DNA from: G963667855 sp963667855
Lineage (GTDB): Bacteria > Planctomycetota > Phycisphaerae > UBA1845
Length of the DNA: 64,000 nt
Direction of reading: 5' to 3'
Assembly (NCBI GenBank): GCA_963667855.2
Contig: CAXXKI010000006.1
Span: 15,550-79,549 of the forward strand
Positions within the stretch are counted from its first letter, which is position 1, and each line of letters starts with the position of its first letter. Of the stretch, positions 1 to 9,579 are shown piece by piece. The notes beneath the pieces were generated by a model, which worked only from the letters and a program-made list of their open reading frames with translations, was not told where the DNA came from and ran no database searches. Made by a program: the position numbers and the translations under genes.

Positions 1-77
1 CCAATAGTAACAGTGTTACCATTCACCTGATACCATTCGTGAGTATCCGAAAACTTTCGGTCAGTGGGTACGCTCAT
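1..77 (-). CDS. gcvH: Glycine cleavage system H protein, N-terminal fragment
   Basis: Only the first 25 codons are present, reading off the left edge of the window. The translation begins MSVPTDRKFSDTHEWY and continues QVNGNTVTIG, which is the conserved start of the lipoyl-carrying H protein. The H protein shuttles the aminomethyl group between the P, T and L proteins of the glycine cleavage complex. A GAAGGA ribosome site lies about 10 bases upstream of the ATG. The gene follows gcvT on the same strand with a 51-base gap, so the two are very probably one operon. The lipoyl lysine lies outside the window. Confidence 0.85.
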   Translation of the reverse strand, partial: MSVPTDRKFSDTHEWYQVNGNTVTI

Positions 78-128
78 TGCACACAAATCCTTCTATAAAC
101 CGGCTACGGCCTCTGCCGTTGCCAACAA

Positions 129-1238
129 CTAATTCTTCTGACGCTTATAAAACGGAAGCTTGACCACCTCAGCCGGGACCGTCTTGCCGCCGAATTCCAC
201 CTCAACTTTTGTTCCTACCTGGTTATGGGCGAAATCGAGCATGGCCATCGCAACACTCTTCCCCAGGGTAGGACTGAACACGCCGCTGGTTATTACACCA
301 ACAGGAGCGTTATCTATCAATACCCGGTAACCTTGCCGGGCGGTTCGCTTTCCTTCGAGCTCGAGACCGACTATCCGACGGGAGAGCCCTTCCGCCTTCA
401 ATTTCCGCATGCACTCGGCACCGATGAAATCCTTTTCCAGATTAACGCACCACCCCTGTCGGGCGGTGAGCGAGTCCCATTCCTCGGATAGTTCGTGCCC
501 ATAGAGCGGCATTCCAGCTTCGAGGCGAAGGGAATCACGAGCCCCTAAACCGGCGGGCTTCACCACATCATCTTCCTTATTACCCATCCCCACTATGGCC
601 TGCATGGCCAGCTTGATCAGGTTTATGGGGAGGATGATCTCCACGCCATCCTCGCCGGTATAACCGCCGCGGAAAATCGTACACGGGAAGGTCATGTAGT
701 GAATATCTCTGAAGTGATAGTTCTGCAAATCACTCAGATCGATGTTCAGGAGTTTTTCCACGGTTGGCACAGCCTTTGGACCTTGCAGAGCCACCATGGC
801 CGTTGATTCGGTCTGATCGTCGATGGTTACTTCAAACTCGCCGGTGTGGCTTTTCAGCCAGGCCACTATTTTGTCCCGGTTGGACGCATTGCAGACGACG
901 AGGTATTTGTCGGTAAATCGAGAGACGATTACGTCGTCGAGTATTCCTCCATCCTCTTTGCATACATGGGTGTAGCGGGACAAACCAGGCGTCATGTCGG
1001 CCATATCGCGAGTACAGATCAGATCGAGAAACCGACCGGCCTGCGTCCCGTTTACGTACAACCTTCCCATATGCGATACATCAAAAAGGGAACAGGCATT
1101 CCTGGTGTGGTTGTGCTCGTCAATAATGCCCCGATACATAACCGGCATGTTCCAACCGGCAAAATCTACCATCCGGGCGCCCAATTGAACGTGAAAACTG
1201 TGTAGGGGTGACTCTTTCAATCTAGTTATCATATCCAT
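129..1238 (-). CDS. gcvT: Aminomethyltransferase (glycine cleavage T protein)
   Basis: This 369-residue protein is a full-length T protein, which moves the methylene group from the H-protein-bound intermediate to tetrahydrofolate and releases ammonia. The N-terminus has the typical SPLHSFHVQLGARMVDFAGW block and the folate-domain motif SLFDVSHMGR near residue 50. GGYTGEDGVEI in the middle and GLGARDSLRLEAGMPLYGHE near residue 230 are family signatures, and the C-terminal barrel ends in FYKR. It lies directly upstream of gcvH on the same strand. MDMITRL is taken as the start; the second Met is an alternative two codons in. No frame problem is seen. Confidence 0.95.
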   Translation of the reverse strand: MDMITRLKESPLHSFHVQLGARMVDFAGWNMPVMYRGIIDEHNHTRNACSLFDVSHMGRLYVNGTQAGRFLDLICTRDMADMTPGLSRYTHVCKEDGGILDDVIVSRFTDKYLVVCNASNRDKIVAWLKSHTGEFEVTIDDQTESTAMVALQGPKAVPTVEKLLNIDLSDLQNYHFRDIHYMTFPCTIFRGGYTGEDGVEIILPINLIKLAMQAIVGMGNKEDDVVKPAGLGARDSLRLEAGMPLYGHELSEEWDSLTARQGWCVNLEKDFIGAECMRKLKAEGLSRRIVGLELEGKRTARQGYRVLIDNAPVGVITSGVFSPTLGKSVAMAMLDFAHNQVGTKVEVEFGGKTVPAEVVKLPFYKRQKN

Positions 1239-1353
1239 TTAAGAAACCTGAAACAGGGCAACGCACGCCAGTTGCCACCCACTTGATTGTAGATTAACGA
1301 AGGTTTTTTGACGCCGCAACAAGCCGTAATTCCCCGTAAAGTGGTTGGGAATT

Positions 1354-3624
1354 TTAACGTCGCCCTCTTTTTCTGGCACCTTTTTTTCTGGCACCCGCTT
1401 TTGCCTTCGTATTGCGTCCTCTTTTCAAGCCGCGTTTTCCAGTTGTGGATTTCTTTTTGATTCTCGCCCGCCCGGTGCTTTTCTCTTTTCCGTCTACGGA
1501 CAAGGCGAGATTCAACTGGCGAGCAGCGAGATCCACAGCGGCAATAACCACATCGATTTTCTGCCCGATGGCGATCCGCCGCCCACTTCGCTGAGCAACC
1601 ACGCAGCCCACGGAAGTATCAACTTCCCACCAATCGTCGGAGAGGTCTTCAAATCTCAGCAAGCCGTCCACCAGGTGCTCGCTGAGCTGGACGTAGATCC
1701 CGAAGTTGGTTACTCCGGTTACTACGCCGACCATCACGTCGCCCAGCCGCTGTTCGAGCAATCGCAGGATCTTCACCAGGCGGAGTTCCCTTTCGGCCGC
1801 TTCCGCCCGACGCTCGTTTCGACTGCAGTGCAATCCCATCCTCTCCAAATCCGTGAAACTCGGAGCCGCGGCAATATCTCTTTTTTTGGATAGTTTTCCC
1901 GTAAGATAAAGATTGAGCAAACGGTGTATGAGCAAGTCGGGGTATCTCCTGATCGGAGAGGTGAAATGCACATAGTGCTCACTGGCAAGAGCGAAGTGGC
2001 CAATAAGTTTCGGAGAGTACTCAGCCTGCTGCATGGATCTCAGCAACGCCAGATTGGCGGCAAACGCCGCGGTCTTGCCTTTGACTTTTTTCAAAATGCT
2101 CTGCATGGCAAACCGGTCGAGAACCGGCGGGACCTTTATTCCCAGCGCTCCCAGGAATTTTCCCAAGCTGTCGCCGGCAGCCTTGTCCGGTTCGGGATGA
2201 ATGCGACGCATATTGGGTACTGCCAATTCCGCGAGCAGTCGCCCAACGGCCTCGTTCGCTTCGACCATGAACATTTCGATTATGGTGTGGGAGAAGCTGG
2301 TATCGGTCGGAGTTGTACCTATTACGTTATCATCCTTGTCGAAGACCAGATCCACTTCCGGCAAATCCAGGACGAGCATACCTTGGGCAATGCGCCGCTT
2401 TTGGATTATCCTGGCCAGTTTCTCCATCTCCAATACAAGGGACACCACCTTGGAGGACACGCGCCCCGGCTTTCCCTCGATTATGGCTGTTGCCTGCCGG
2501 TAAGTCAGACGTTTAGTGGATGAGATAACAGAGTTGGCGAAACGCGACTTAATCACTTCGCCCTTGCGATTGTAGGTGATAAACGCACTTTTGGTCAGAC
2601 GGGGCTGGCGTTCCTGAAGGCTGCAGACTCCGTTACTCAACACCTCCGGAAGCATGGGAATAACATGCTTGGGAAAATAAATACTGGTGGTCCGTTGAGC
2701 CGCTTCCTGATCGATAATACCGTCAAATCCCACGAAATGGCTGACGTCGGCAATATGCACGCCGAGTTCCACGGTGCCGTTTTTATTATCGGTTATGGAA
2801 ATAGCGTCATCGAAATCCCGGGCGTCGTCAGGATCTATGGTGATCACGGTCAGCTTTCTCAGGTCCTCCCGCCCTTCCAACTCGGTTTGCGAATCGTAAT
2901 CCCTTCCGGCACGCCTGGCGGCGGCTTGCACCTCCGGTGGAAACTCTTCAGGTAACTGGTGTTGAACGATCATACTGAGCAGGTCTACATCTGGAGTACC
3001 GCGTTTTCCCAAGACTCGAACGATAACGCCGCGAGCCTCGCGCCCCGGTTCGGGATATCGCAAAACCTCAAAAACGACCTGATCCCCCTGCTTCGCAGAT
3101 TTTGCCCCGGGATCGTCAACAAATACCGGACCGTGAATGGTGTTCCCATCGGGCCTGACAAACCAGCGGTTGAATTCCCGGCACAACTCTCCAACAAACT
3201 GGTTCTGACCTCGGGCGAGTATCTCGGTTATCCGCCCTTCAAAGAGCATCTTTCCGCCGCGTTTTCCCCGTTTGATGACTTTGGCCCGTACCGAATCTCC
3301 GGTAATGGCATTAAGCGATTCGCCCGGAGGAACGAACAAGTCACCGTGTGCATCGGGGAGTTCGGGAATAACAAATCCGAAACCTCGCGGGTTCAGGCGG
3401 AAAGAACCGACTATTTCGTTGCTCGGCTCCGGCAGCATAAGAACCTTACTGGATCCCATTACCAAACGCCCGGTATCCATAAGGGCCTTTACCGTATCGC
3501 GGAACTGCCCGTATTCCTTTTCCGCCACGCCCATGCTGCGAGCCAGCTCACGAAGTTTTCTGGGTTTATAGTCGGTACTGCCAATGAAATGCAGAATGTG
3601 TTCGGTAAATCTCTCGCTGGGCAT
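1354..3624 (-). CDS. rnr: Ribonuclease R (RNase II family 3'-5' exoribonuclease)
   Basis: The 756-residue protein has the RNase R order: an N-terminal winged-helix-like segment (residues 1-60), cold-shock OB domains (about 65-220), the RNB catalytic domain carrying the metal-binding motif DPDDARDFDDA near residue 265, an S1 domain (about 640-720, GVVTGVTNFGIYVQL), and a lysine/arginine-rich tail of about 35 residues. RNase R degrades structured RNA in the cytoplasm. The basic tail, rich in KKK and RKKGARKRGRR, is typical of RNase R rather than RNase II. The gene is followed by gcvT on the same strand after a 115-base gap; any functional link is unclear. Upstream Shine-Dalgarno pairing is weak. 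Confidence 0.95.
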   Translation of the reverse strand: MPSERFTEHILHFIGSTDYKPRKLRELARSMGVAEKEYGQFRDTVKALMDTGRLVMGSSKVLMLPEPSNEIVGSFRLNPRGFGFVIPELPDAHGDLFVPPGESLNAITGDSVRAKVIKRGKRGGKMLFEGRITEILARGQNQFVGELCREFNRWFVRPDGNTIHGPVFVDDPGAKSAKQGDQVVFEVLRYPEPGREARGVIVRVLGKRGTPDVDLLSMIVQHQLPEEFPPEVQAAARRAGRDYDSQTELEGREDLRKLTVITIDPDDARDFDDAISITDNKNGTVELGVHIADVSHFVGFDGIIDQEAAQRTTSIYFPKHVIPMLPEVLSNGVCSLQERQPRLTKSAFITYNRKGEVIKSRFANSVISSTKRLTYRQATAIIEGKPGRVSSKVVSLVLEMEKLARIIQKRRIAQGMLVLDLPEVDLVFDKDDNVIGTTPTDTSFSHTIIEMFMVEANEAVGRLLAELAVPNMRRIHPEPDKAAGDSLGKFLGALGIKVPPVLDRFAMQSILKKVKGKTAAFAANLALLRSMQQAEYSPKLIGHFALASEHYVHFTSPIRRYPDLLIHRLLNLYLTGKLSKKRDIAAAPSFTDLERMGLHCSRNERRAEAAERELRLVKILRLLEQRLGDVMVGVVTGVTNFGIYVQLSEHLVDGLLRFEDLSDDWWEVDTSVGCVVAQRSGRRIAIGQKIDVVIAAVDLAARQLNLALSVDGKEKSTGRARIKKKSTTGKRGLKRGRNTKAKAGARKKGARKRGRR

Positions 3625-4174
3625 GGTAGGTTCTCTTTAAAAATCCCGTTAATCCCGACCTTACATTATTTCGGGTAAGTTACAATCGTAGGGGTTGAGC
3701 GACATGATGCAACGAGAAACATAGCTGAACACACAATTGTAAGAGGATAAGGGAAACCTATTTCAAAAAAATCTTTAAAAATTCAGCCGATTGAACAAGC
3801 GTTTGGTTTGTCTTTATTTGTTCCATCAAAACGGCTTTTTCGTGTCAAAAAAGCAGGTTTTAAGTGACAGTTCATGTCCCGTTCACAATGGTGTTTCGCC
3901 GTTCAAGGAGGCGAAAAGCGGCGCATCCCTCTCAAGAAATTTTCGCCACTCCTCCGATATTCTTACTTGTCCAGATAACCCAGTCTTCCTTATATGACAA
4001 GGAAGAAGAGCTATCTAGCGACAGAAAAACCGTCTTTTTCCCTTTAAGCTTTACGACTGGTCCGGAGGGTCAGTCAACAGAAGTGCTTTCGGTGGACCTC
4101 TCACGGACTCGGGCAGGAGGCCCTTGTTTTGGATGACCTCCATAGGTCCGGTCTGCCGTGTTGGAGTCCAGATA
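3625..4174. other. Intergenic region without a recognised gene
   Basis: This 550-base stretch separates the divergent rnr and cobalamin-binding genes and should hold both promoters. Several short open frames cross it, but none has a recognisable protein motif. The last 100 bases are GC-rich with short inverted segments and could form a leader structure. I could not fit a cobalamin riboswitch to it. Confidence 0.5.
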
Positions 4175-4985
4175 ATGCCTTCTCCTTCAACTGTTGATCG
4201 TTACTTGGAGCCGCTGCTAGACGGAAATCGAAAAGCTTGCCGCAAATTCATCTTTGAACAACTGAACCTTGCCCACCAGAATGCGGAAGAAGTGATCTAC
4301 GATGTAGTCTGGCCGGCAATGGAGAAAACCGAAAGACTGTTCAGGAACGATCGCATAAATATCGCCGCGGAGCACATGGCCACCAGAATAAACCGATCGA
4401 TAGCCGATCAGCTCCAGCCCTCCCTTACACAAATGCCGAAAATCGGCAAGCGAATCATTATTACCTGCGCTGATGGAGAACCGGAAGAGCTGGGTGCCCA
4501 GATGTGCGCGGACCTGTTTGAAGCTCGTGGCTGGGATGTTAGTTTCCTTGGTGGTGGTGTTCCCAATGATGAGATACTGACCCTGATAGGCCAATTGCGT
4601 CCCTCAGATACTGCTTATTTTCGGAACGCAGCCTTCCGGAGTGCCGCAGGTTCGAGCCCTGACTGACCTGATTCGTTCCGTGGGCAGTAATCCAACCATG
4701 AATACCATGATCTCCGGGGGAGTGTTCAACCGCGCCGAAGGATTGTGGAAAGAGGTCCACGCTGATCTGTTTGCCAAGACAGCCCGACAGGCGATTGCGG
4801 TAGCAGAAGCGGCCAAGCCCAAAGCTCCGGAGATAGTTATTCCCGGCGCTCCCCAAGAAACGACGGCGACGACGCCCGCCACTACTGGTTACGACAGAAA
4901 GCGCATAACTAAATTAATACCTGGAATCATTCAAATATTAAGGGGTTTGGTCGCCATCACGACCAAACCCCTTTTTGATGATTAA
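4175..4985 (+). CDS. Cobalamin-binding domain protein, frame broken
   Basis: The protein resembles single-subunit B12-binding proteins: a helical cap domain (about residues 1-90, with NAEEVIYDVVWPAMEKTE) followed by a Rossmann-like cobalamin domain. The ATG at 4175 is chosen because GGAG lies 9 bases upstream. The usual His-containing loop (D-x-H-x-x-G) reads DGEPEELG, so the axial histidine is replaced by glutamate. The frame breaks at CCC 4601-4603; removing one C joins GQLRP to QILLIFGTQPSG and on to ISGGVFNRAEGLW, the normal end of the domain. The terminal 25 residues run through a strong terminator hairpin, so a second indel may hide the true stop. Role unknown; a B12-dependent sensor or corrinoid carrier is possible. 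Confidence 0.75.
4941..4976 (+). terminator. Rho-independent terminator
   Basis: A perfect 13-bp stem (AGGGGTTTGGTCG with its complement, loop CCATCA) is followed by TTTTT. It lies inside the last codons of the cobalamin-binding reading frame and between convergent genes, so it should terminate the cobalamin-binding transcript. Confidence 0.9.
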
Positions 4986-5008
4986 TTCACTTGGCTGTTC
5001 CGGCGAAA

Positions 5009-5579
5009 TCACAACTTCAGAAAATTAGCCAACAGTTGATGACCTTGAGTGGTAAGGAAACTTTCCGGATGGAAACTGAATACCTATTACGGGCATGGTA
5101 TTGTGGCGAATCCCCATCAACTCGTTCCGGTCAGTCCAGGCGCAACGATGGAAATCAGCAGGCAGAGTTTCCTCTTCAACTATCAGGGAGTGATACCGTG
5201 TAGCTGTAAACGGGTTTGAGAGCCCGGAAAAAACCCCCTTACCGTCATGTTTAATCTCGCTGGTTTTGCCGTGCATGAGTCGCCTGGCGCGAACCACCTT
5301 ACCGCCGAACACCTGGGCGATACACTGGTGACCAAGGCAGACGCCGAGTACGGGGATACGACCGGCCACATGCTTGATTATTTCCATGCTCATGCCCGCT
5401 TCGTTGGGAGTGCATGGGCCCGGAGAAACAACTAGGTGCGATGGTTTAAGCTGGTCTATCTCATCCAGAGTGATGGCATCATTACGGCAAACCTCTATAT
5501 GGTTGTTCTTGTCCAGTTCGCCGATGCGCTGCACCAGATTGAAGGTGAATGAATCGTAGTTGTCTATGATCAGTATCAT
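5009..5579 (-). CDS. Glutamine amidotransferase, anthranilate/aminodeoxychorismate synthase component II, frame broken
   Basis: This class I glutamine amidotransferase supplies ammonia for anthranilate (TrpG) or 4-amino-4-deoxychorismate (PabA) synthesis. The start MILIIDNYDSFTFNLVQ, the oxyanion region SPGPCTPNEAG and the nucleophile motif GVCLGHQ are all intact. The His-Glu part of the triad appears only after repair: removing one base in the 5071-5075 run turns GIQFPSGKF into GIQFHPESFLT and gives a normal end (LLANFLKL, stop at 5009-5011). No chorismate-binding component I or other trp or folate gene is nearby, so TrpG and PabA cannot be told apart. Repaired length is about 189 residues, usual for the family. 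Confidence 0.88.
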
Positions 5580-5660
5580 GCCACCACGATAATATCAAAA
5601 AACATTATTGGCAATCGGTAAGCCTTATATCCGTCTGATAATGATAGGTTCAGAGAATAA

Positions 5661-6201
5661 TCAAGGGATAATGGCAGTCTCGCCGCTGATGGAATCGACG
5701 TTGACGGTCATGGTAGCGGTGTCGCAAACGAGGGTAACAGAAGCCGTGGTACTTTGATCAGTTTGCCCAAAACCTTGGAAAACAAGGCAATCATCGCCGC
5801 CCAGGCTGTAACCTGGCTGAATTGATACTCCTGCAAGCTGGCCACCCCGTCCGTAACCAAATACGACTTCCAGAGGCGCTCCCCCTACCGGATCGTTAAC
5901 GATCTCGGCAGTAGCACAGTCAAAAATCGAGCCCACCTGCTTCACCACTGCGTATTTGCCGTTTACCGCGTCGAACCGGATACCGCGAGGTTCATTAGCG
6001 TGCGTAATCGATTCCAGTTGAGCAAATTGCATATCCGCCCACCAGCAATTCGACGGCAGCGGCTAACCGGGTTGTGCGAGTCTCACCTAGCATGGGCATG
6101 GCCATGACCGCAACTATAGCCATCACCACGACCACGATCAGCATCTCAACCATGGTGAAGGCGAAACTCCTGCTGACACTACTGTTTTGGATCGATTTCA
6201 T
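5661..6201 (-). CDS. GspH-like pseudopilin, frame broken
   Basis: The N-terminus carries a type IV pilin/type II secretion signal: a short basic leader, then FTMVEMLIVVVVMAIVAVMAM with the conserved Glu at mature position 5. After about 50 residues the frame breaks at CCC 6038-6040 (forward strand). Removing one base joins AAAVELLV to ADMQFAQLESITHANEPRGIRF, the usual GspH continuation, and a beta-rich globular domain follows to residue 180. Such minor pseudopilins prime the secretion or pilus pseudofilament in the inner membrane. Two more pseudopilin-like genes are divergent to it at 6452-7552. The start at 6201 has no clear ribosome site; a longer start at 6348 is possible. Confidence 0.78.
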
Positions 6202-6451
6202 GGAAAACCGGGATAAATCAAACCAGCCTTTTCTAACCGCATACGTGCTTTGGATAGTATCCAAACGGTGTATCGACTGTAACGGACGCCAGCGTGTGAG
6301 AATAACTTTGGTCCTATAAACCCGGAAGCGGGGCTTTCGCCCCGCCATCTACTAAACAGTGGTGAATAAAAAACCGAGTAGACGATAGGGAAGGGATGGT
6401 TATAGGAACGAGATATGTTTGCACGGATCGCTCGATAAAGGAACTTGTTCG

Positions 6452-6949
6452 TTGATCGCAACGAGGCGGAATAACCTTCGAGGTCTCACCCTTTTTGAGG
6501 CCCTGATAGCCAGCGTCTTATTGGCGGTGGTGGTGGTGGCCGTATCCCAGGCTATTGTGGTTGGGCAAATGCAAACCTACGACACCGTCCATCGATTCCG
6601 GGCATTATCGCTGGCGGAGTCAATGATGGAGGAGATAATCCGGCTGCCCTTCAATGATCCGGACGGCTCATCTGCAATGGGGCCTGAGGGAGGCGAAACG
6701 ACCCGAGCCGCATTCGACAACATAGACGATTTTCACGGTTTCAGCCTGGCGGCGGGCAACATTACAGACGCGGCGGGTAATCTCTATCCAACTCCGTACC
6801 AGGTGTTTTCGCTATCCGTTACGGTATCGCCGGGCTCGGAAACAATAACAGGATTAAGTGGAGCCATTACCGGGGTAAACGTAATTGTAACCGTTCAGGA
6901 CGCTTCAGGAACATCCTGGACGATACAGCAATTCGTCCCCGGAACATAG
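6452..6949 (+). CDS. PilV/GspI-like prepilin-type protein
   Basis: The protein starts MIATRRNNLRG and then LTLFEALIASVLLAVVVVAVSQA, a canonical prepilin cleavage site (after Gly) with Glu at mature position 5 and a single hydrophobic helix. The remaining 130 residues are soluble and unassigned. I chose the TTG at 6452 because AAAGGAA lies 8 bases upstream and it gives a normal 10-residue leader; a TTG at 6419 is the longer alternative. The next gene starts 12 bases downstream, so they are probably cotranscribed. Confidence 0.75.
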   Translation: MIATRRNNLRGLTLFEALIASVLLAVVVVAVSQAIVVGQMQTYDTVHRFRALSLAESMMEEIIRLPFNDPDGSSAMGPEGGETTRAAFDNIDDFHGFSLAAGNITDAAGNLYPTPYQVFSLSVTVSPGSETITGLSGAITGVNVIVTVQDASGTSWTIQQFVPGT

Positions 6950-6961
6950 GAGCGTATACGG

Positions 6962-7552
6962 GTGAAGCCAATCCCGAAACACTCGAATCTGTTCAGCCGC
7001 CAAGCAAGATCCTTCACCCTGCTGGAGCTTCTGCTGGCGTTGGTTATCACGGCAATGGTCGGTTTATCGGCAGCGGCGATGATAAACGCCACCGCTTACG
7101 GAACCTCCAGTAGAAATTCCATGCGCAAGTTACTGGTTAAATCGAAAGTACTCAGCACTCGGCTGAGTAGTTCAATCCGCAATTCGAAAGAACCTGTTCA
7201 ACCCAGTACCGCCCAACCTGATTCGACCGATATCCTGATCATCTGGGTGGCCGACACGAATAACGACCAGGCGAAACAGAATAACGAAATGCAGTTGATA
7301 GAACGGGATACCGCCACAAACGAATTGCGTAGTTATCTCAACGAAAGCGACCTGAGCAATTTCGTCGATGCCGGCACCTTTAGAACGACGGCATTGGCTT
7401 CGTATACCCCGCAGGTGTGGGGAACAGGTATAACCGATTTATCGTTCAAGCTTTCCGGCTCTTCCGGCGCAACGGTTTTGACCTCCCGATTAACCGCAAC
7501 CCAGGGCGATCTAACCGAGACGACGGTGATCGCCGCTTCACCCCGCAATTAA
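6962..7552 (+). CDS. PilW/GspJ-like prepilin-type protein
   Basis: This 196-residue protein has a prepilin leader ending ARS, then FTLLELLLALVITAMVGLSAAAM, with Glu at mature position 5. The residue before the cleavage site is Ser instead of the usual Gly. The body, with SSRNSMRKLLVKSKVLSTRL after the helix, resembles minor pseudopilins of the GspJ/PilW class. The GTG start has AGGAG about 11 bases upstream. It pairs with the PilV-like gene 12 bases upstream; together with the divergent GspH-like gene the set looks like an accessory pseudopilus module without its assembly ATPase or secretin here. Confidence 0.72.
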   Translation: MKPIPKHSNLFSRQARSFTLLELLLALVITAMVGLSAAAMINATAYGTSSRNSMRKLLVKSKVLSTRLSSSIRNSKEPVQPSTAQPDSTDILIIWVADTNNDQAKQNNEMQLIERDTATNELRSYLNESDLSNFVDAGTFRTTALASYTPQVWGTGITDLSFKLSGSSGATVLTSRLTATQGDLTETTVIAASPRN

Positions 7553-7553
7553 A

Positions 7554-7590
7554 AAAACGGACAACCGCATCAGGACGGCTGCCCGTTTTA
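7554..7590. terminator. Bidirectional terminator between convergent genes
   Basis: An imperfect stem (AAAACGG ... CCGTTTT with inner CA/TG and CCG/CGG pairs) sits between the PilW-like gene and accC. It is flanked by T runs on both strands, TTTTAATT on plus and TTTTTTTAATT on minus, so it can serve both convergent transcripts. Confidence 0.75.
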
Positions 7591-7610
7591 ATTCCTCTAT
7601 TGAGTTTTCC

Positions 7611-8952
7611 CTACAGGTCAAGACTCTCCACGAAACCGGTATGGAACTTACCCGACTTAAAGGTTTCGTTCTGCATGATCTGCCGGTAGAGGCTTATCGT
7701 AGTCTTGATCGGGTGGATTTCCAACTCGTCCAGACATCGAGCCATACAGGCAATTGCTTCGTCTCGCGTAGGTCTGTGGACAATCAGTTTGCCGATCATG
7801 GAATCGTACGTCGGCGGAATAACGAACCCCGCATGAGCATGAGTATCCAGACGTACGCCAAGTCCGCCGACAGCGAAGAACCTTTCGATTTTCCCCGGAC
7901 ACGGGCGGAAGTTGTTTTCAGGATCTTCAGCATTGATCCGGCATTCGATAGCCGCCCCCTTGGGTTTTACATCTCGCTGGGTGAAGCTCAGCGGTTCACC
8001 GGCCGCCACTTCGATCATGGCCTTGATCAGATCAAATCCGGTAATCATCTCGGTAACCGGATGCTCGACCTGGATACGGGTATTTACCTCGATGAAGTAA
8101 TACGTTCCCTTCTGATCGACCACAAACTCGACGGTAGCCGCACTGTAATAACCTGCGGCTTTTGCCAAGCGCACCGCAGCTTTGCACATGTCTTCCCGCG
8201 TGCGATTATCGATACCGGGCGACGGAGACTCCTCAATCAGCTTCTGGTAGCGTCTCTGAACCGTACAATCACGTTCATAAAGGTGTACGATACGACCTTT
8301 CTGGTCGGCGATAAGCTGAACCTCCACGTGTCGCGGATTTTCGATGTATTTTTCCAGGTACACGCCCGGGTTGCTGAAAGATTTCGCGGCTTTCCTGGCT
8401 GGCCATGGACAAGGCGTTGGCCAGATCCTTGCGGTTATGAACGATGCGCAGCCCCCTGCCCCCGCCACCAGCAAGGGCTTTTACCATTACGGGATAACCG
8501 ATTTGATCGGCAACCTTCAGCGCTTCCTTGTCGTCTTCGACAACTCCATCACTTCCCGGCACGGTCCGAACTTTAGCCTTTTTCGCCAGAGTTCTAGCGG
8601 CCGCCTTATCTCCCAGAAGCCGCATGGATTCAGCGCTGGGGCCAATAAACTGGATATTGGAGTCGCGGCACATGTCCGCGAATCTTGGGTTTTCCGCAAG
8701 GAACCCGTACCCAGGATGGATAGCGTCCGCCCCGACCATTTCCGCCGCGGCGATTATCCGGTCACCTTTAAGGTAACTTTCCGATGGAGCTGGAGGACCT
8801 ATACAGACAGTCCGCGAAGCCATTTTCAAATATTCGGCATCCCGATCGGCTTCGGAGAAAACACAAGCGGTTTCAATACCCATCTCCCGACAGGTACGCA
8901 TTATACGCAGTGCAATCTCACCCCGATTGGCTATGAGAATTCTATTAAACAT
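7611..8952 (-). CDS. accC: Acetyl-CoA carboxylase, biotin carboxylase subunit, frame broken
   Basis: Biotin carboxylase uses ATP and bicarbonate to carboxylate biotin on AccB, the first step of fatty-acid synthesis. The N-terminal part begins MFNRILIANRGEIALRIMR and contains the ATP-grasp glycine loop KALAGGGGRGLR. The C-terminal part has EKYIENPRHVEVQ, EVNTRIQVEHPVTE and a normal end. They are in different frames; removing one base in the AAA at 8377-8379 (forward strand) joins ASQESREIF to SNPGVYLEK, giving about 446 residues, the family length. The gene follows accB by 100 bases on the same strand. The break is probably a sequence error, since both halves are fully conserved. Confidence 0.93.
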
Positions 8953-9052
8953 TTAATTTCAACTCGTCAGTCGTCCGGTCCAAACTGCCGAAAAGGCGGA
9001 AAGACCGCATTATGCGATCATATCCGCCACGATTTTAGATAGCCGATTTATA

Positions 9053-9536
9053 TCAGTCGGGTTTGACCATAAACATCGGCTGCCCGAATTCCACCGGCTC
9101 TTCGTTTTTAACCAGTATTTTCTCAACGGTCCCCGAGGTTTCAGCCTTTATCTCGTTAAAGACCTTCATCGCCTCAAGTATACAAACCACCGTATCCGCA
9201 GTAACATGATCACCAATCTTGATAAATGATGGCGATTGGGGGATCAGGAGCGGCATAGAAAGTCCCTACCATCGGAGACTTGATCGGAGCTAAACCGGCA
9301 TCCGCATCAGCCACAGGCTGAGGCGCAGGTGCAGCAGCCGCAACCGGCGCAGGCGAAGCCGCTGCCGGTTGCGGCGTACTAACTACCACCTGAGGAGCAG
9401 CTTCCGTCGTTACGATGGAAGCCGCACCGGGACGTTTGAGCATAATCTCATCTTGTCCGTCTTTAATGCAAATTTCTGAGAGTTCATTCTCAGACATCAT
9501 TTCCACAAGTTTACGTATTTTGTCAGGATCGACCAC
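9053..9536 (-). CDS. accB: Biotin carboxyl carrier protein, frame broken
   Basis: AccB carries the biotin that AccC carboxylates. The N-terminus VDPDKIRKLVEMMSENELSE, an Ala/Pro-rich linker and the biotinyl domain (IKSPMVGTFY, then CILEAMKVFNEI with the biotinylated Lys) are all present. The frame breaks at GGGGG 9238-9242 (forward strand); removing one base gives APDPQSPSFIKIGDHV, the family sequence. I chose the GTG at 9536 because TGGAGA lies just upstream and it matches the usual N-terminus; a GTG at 9578, directly after the upstream peptidase stop, would add 14 residues. It is probably in one operon with the peptidase gene and accC. Confidence 0.9.
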
Positions 9537-9579
9537 GTCGATTTCTCCAGATAAAGCCCGCTGACAATCAACCGCCACT

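Noticed and set aside
3864..4136. A 90-codon plus-strand frame before the cobalamin-binding gene.
   Set aside because: No motif, no ribosome site, and it overlaps the probable promoter region.
3625..4174. A cobalamin riboswitch upstream of the B12-binding gene.
   Set aside because: I could not find the conserved B12-box core or its stems; a covariance search would be needed to settle it.
7641..8576. A 311-codon open frame on the plus strand.
   Set aside because: It is antisense to accC, which is conserved over its whole length.
4601..9242. Programmed +1 ribosomal frameshifting as the cause of the breaks (several sites read UUU-C or CCC-U/C, which can slip +1).
   Set aside because: The breaks also occur in G runs and one is a deletion, and they cluster at the two ends of the window. 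Long conserved genes between are intact. Sequence error explains all of them more simply.
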